A DNA stretch of 64,000 nt, taken from Agrobacterium arsenijevicii. GTDB taxonomy: Bacteria; Pseudomonadota; Alphaproteobacteria; Rhizobiales; Rhizobiaceae. The translations under genes and the position numbers were made by a program. The notes beneath the pieces are model-generated. The model ran no database searches, was not told where the DNA came from, and was given only the letters and a program-made list of their open reading frames with translations. The stretch lies in NCBI GenBank assembly GCA_000949895.1, contig JWIT01000024.1, positions 1 through 64,000 on the forward strand, written 5' to 3'. Positions 62,558-64,000 of this stretch are shown one piece after another (position 1 is the stretch's first letter; each line of letters begins with the position of its first letter).

Positions 62558-63838
62558 CTAGCGTTTGAGAACGCCGTTGCCGTAGTCGACAAAGCTCTTG
62601 ACGGCATCGTTCAGGGACTTGCGCCCGTTGAAGACCTCATCCAGCTCGCCGTTCACACCACCCGAGCCGGACGCTCCGTAGCCCCTCCAGGCGTCCCAGT
62701 TCTTGGAGAACCCGGTATAGAGCTGCTGCTGGCCGATCTTGAGGATGACTTCCTTGTTGCCCGGCTGCTGGTCCCGTTCAAGCCATTCTGCACGCTCTGC
62801 GACCTCCTTGAAGGCCGGCACCTTGCCGCCGCGGAAGTCCTTGGCGCTGCGCGAGCCGTCCGTCATGTGCTTGATAAAGGCGGTCGCGATCTTTTGGTTC
62901 TTGGACGTGGCGCCGACGGCGAGCATGTCTGGCCAGGCATAGGCGCGGGTGGTTTCCGGCGTCGCATCGGGACCGAGCGGGATCTCGGCGATGCCCCATC
63001 GGAACTTGTTGCCGATGACGGTGCGATTGTTCGAAATGCTCCAGGAGCCATCGACCCACATGGCGGCCATGCCGAGAGGAAAAATGTCCTGATAACGCAC
63101 GCCTTCCATGTCTTTGGGTGGCGGGGCGACCTTTTCCTTTACAACGAGATCGGTGAGGAACGAAAGGGCGGAGATCGCCTGCGGATTGGGCTGCAAGGCG
63201 GTTGCATCGGCATTCAGGTAGCGGCCGCCGTTGCGGTAGACCCATCCATCCGTTTGCGCGTAGCGCCCGAAGACCGAATATCCCCATCGATCGGGGTTCC
63301 CGTCGCCGTTCTTGTCTATGGTGAGCTTGTGCGCAGCCGCAAGGAAGTCCCTCCATGTCCAGCCGCTTGTCGGGTAGGACAGGCCGGCAGCGTCGAAGGC
63401 ATCCTGGTTGTAATAGAGGACAGGGCCCTGCCAGCTCTGCGGGACCGCAAACAGCCCCCCTTTTATCCGGGCGACCTGAACGGCGCTTTCGGTATAACCG
63501 GCCAGGTTGAGGGATGTGGTGAAGGACGTCAGGTCCGCGAGGTTGCCCGCTTCGACCCATTGCTGGATGTAGCCCGACGACATCATCATCACATCCGGCA
63601 GGCTGCCCGAGGCTGCCAGCGCCGACAGGTTCGGCCAGTAGTCTTTCTGGGGCAATGCCTGAGCCTGAACCTTGATCCCTGGATTTGCCGCCTCGAACGC
63701 CGCGATGGCCGGCTTTTCCTGCTCCAGTTGGACAGGATCGAAGCTCATATATCGAAGGGTTACGTCAGCCGCCCAGGCGGGGCTTGTCGTCATGGCGGTC
63801 GTGGCCAGCGCCACGGCGAATGCTGTATTGCGAATCAT
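62558..63838 (-). CDS. Sugar ABC transporter substrate-binding protein
   Basis: 426 residues, AAGGGAG before ATG 63838. A signal peptide ends TTSPAWA, followed by the family-1 solute-binding fold with AAFEAANPGIKVQAQ near the N-terminus and GKVPAFKEVAERAEW late. Periplasmic receptor of the importer and first gene of the operon. The bound sugar cannot be told from sequence. Confidence 0.93.
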   Translation of the reverse strand: MIRNTAFAVALATTAMTTSPAWAADVTLRYMSFDPVQLEQEKPAIAAFEAANPGIKVQAQALPQKDYWPNLSALAASGSLPDVMMMSSGYIQQWVEAGNLADLTSFTTSLNLAGYTESAVQVARIKGGLFAVPQSWQGPVLYYNQDAFDAAGLSYPTSGWTWRDFLAAAHKLTIDKNGDGNPDRWGYSVFGRYAQTDGWVYRNGGRYLNADATALQPNPQAISALSFLTDLVVKEKVAPPPKDMEGVRYQDIFPLGMAAMWVDGSWSISNNRTVIGNKFRWGIAEIPLGPDATPETTRAYAWPDMLAVGATSKNQKIATAFIKHMTDGSRSAKDFRGGKVPAFKEVAERAEWLERDQQPGNKEVILKIGQQQLYTGFSKNWDAWRGYGASGSGGVNGELDEVFNGRKSLNDAVKSFVDYGNGVLKR

Positions 63839-63864
63839 CTATTATACTCCCTTTTATTTGTTCC

Positions 63865-63893
63865 CAATTAATTTCCATCATGGAAATTAATTG
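63865..63893. promoter_or_regulatory. Perfect 12-bp-arm palindrome before the ABC operon
   Basis: CAATTAATTTCC at 63865-63876 and its exact inverse GGAAATTAATTG at 63882-63893, with ATCAT between. It lies 27 bp before the binding-protein start. AT-rich palindromes with TTAATTT half-sites are typical of ROK repressors, so this is the probable operator for the repressor encoded in the operon. Confidence 0.8.
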
Positions 63894-64000
63894 ATGTCAA
63901 CACCTCTAGTGATGTTTTGCAACAGGCTGATGACGACAGGCCGGGGACGGTTTCCGCCCCGCGGGCCGCGGGGCGAGCGAATTTCGACGATGGAACGGCG

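Noticed and set aside
1..64000. tRNA, rRNA and CRISPR arrays
   Set aside because: Looked for cloverleaf ends, conserved rRNA stretches and regularly spaced repeats; none seen.

Overview
The window reads as part of a large alphaproteobacterial (Rhizobiales) plasmid. It carries a repABC replication cassette with parS palindromes and a nearly complete Agrobacterium-type virulence/T-DNA-transfer system. The vir set comprises virB1-B6, B8-B11, a relocated virB7-like lipoprotein, virC1, virC2, virD1, virD2, virD4, virG, a virE1-virE2-virE3-like cluster and virF-like F-box genes. An Omp25/RopB-like porin and two copies of a dispersed hairpin repeat that recalls Brucellaceae/Rhizobiaceae intergenic repeats fit a Brucella/Ochrobactrum- or Rhizobium-type host, but the genus cannot be fixed from this sequence. 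Homology statements come from reading motifs and remembered family sequences, not from a search.

Layout. 1-88 is a perfect long inverted repeat reaching the window edge. 1.0-2.6 kb is a divergent EamA exporter/XRE-cupin regulator pair. 2.86-4.2 kb is a vir-box-preceded gene for a candidate translocated protein. 4.5-6.1 kb holds a zinc metalloprotease and a broken vapBC. 6.5-10.6 kb is repABC with its antisense RNA and two parS sites. 10.86-12.0 kb is a second ParA/ribbon-helix-helix partition module with its own repeats. 12.1-13.9 kb holds a quinone-reductase-like enzyme, an unknown gene and a porin. 14.5-23.6 kb is a redox/signalling block: a double-receiver regulator, a VirA-like sensor kinase and a di-heme peroxidase on the minus strand, opposite a giant polyferredoxin-FHA-cNMP protein and a reductase-ferredoxin fusion. 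23.7-26.2 kb holds two LysR genes and an HxlR gene. 26.5-28.1 kb holds virG and a degenerate VirA-like phosphotransferase. 28.5-38.5 kb is the virB operon. 50.7-38.7 kb, all leftward, is virE1-E2-E3, virD1-D2-D4, two candidate effectors, virC1-C2 and a further candidate effector. 51.6-56.3 kb holds a VirF-like F-box gene, a cysteine-protease-like gene and a second F-box gene whose start looks frameshifted. 54.5 and 56.4-57.0 kb are insertion-sequence debris. 57.1-63.9 kb is a sugar ABC-transport operon with a phosphodiester-glycosidase-like enzyme, a ROK repressor and a palindromic operator.

How it works together (inference). VirG probably acts through variant vir boxes (form GTTNCAGCTGNAAC). 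These lie before virB1, virE1, virF, both F-box-type genes, the virD5-position genes and the distant gene at 3 kb, and so outline a regulon of transport machine plus secreted proteins. The input appears split: a VirA-like (DAHL-type) sensor kinase with its own receiver protein, and a kinase-dead VirA relative cotranscribed with virG that could pass phosphate on. VirD1/D2 and VirC1/C2 would process DNA and hand it to VirD4. VirE2-like protein, with a small acidic VirE1-like chaperone, would coat it in the recipient. Several proteins end in arginine-rich tails typical of VirB/D4 substrates, and some carry nuclear-localisation-like clusters or F-box motifs, which points to eukaryotic recipients. 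No convincing T-DNA border was found inside the window.
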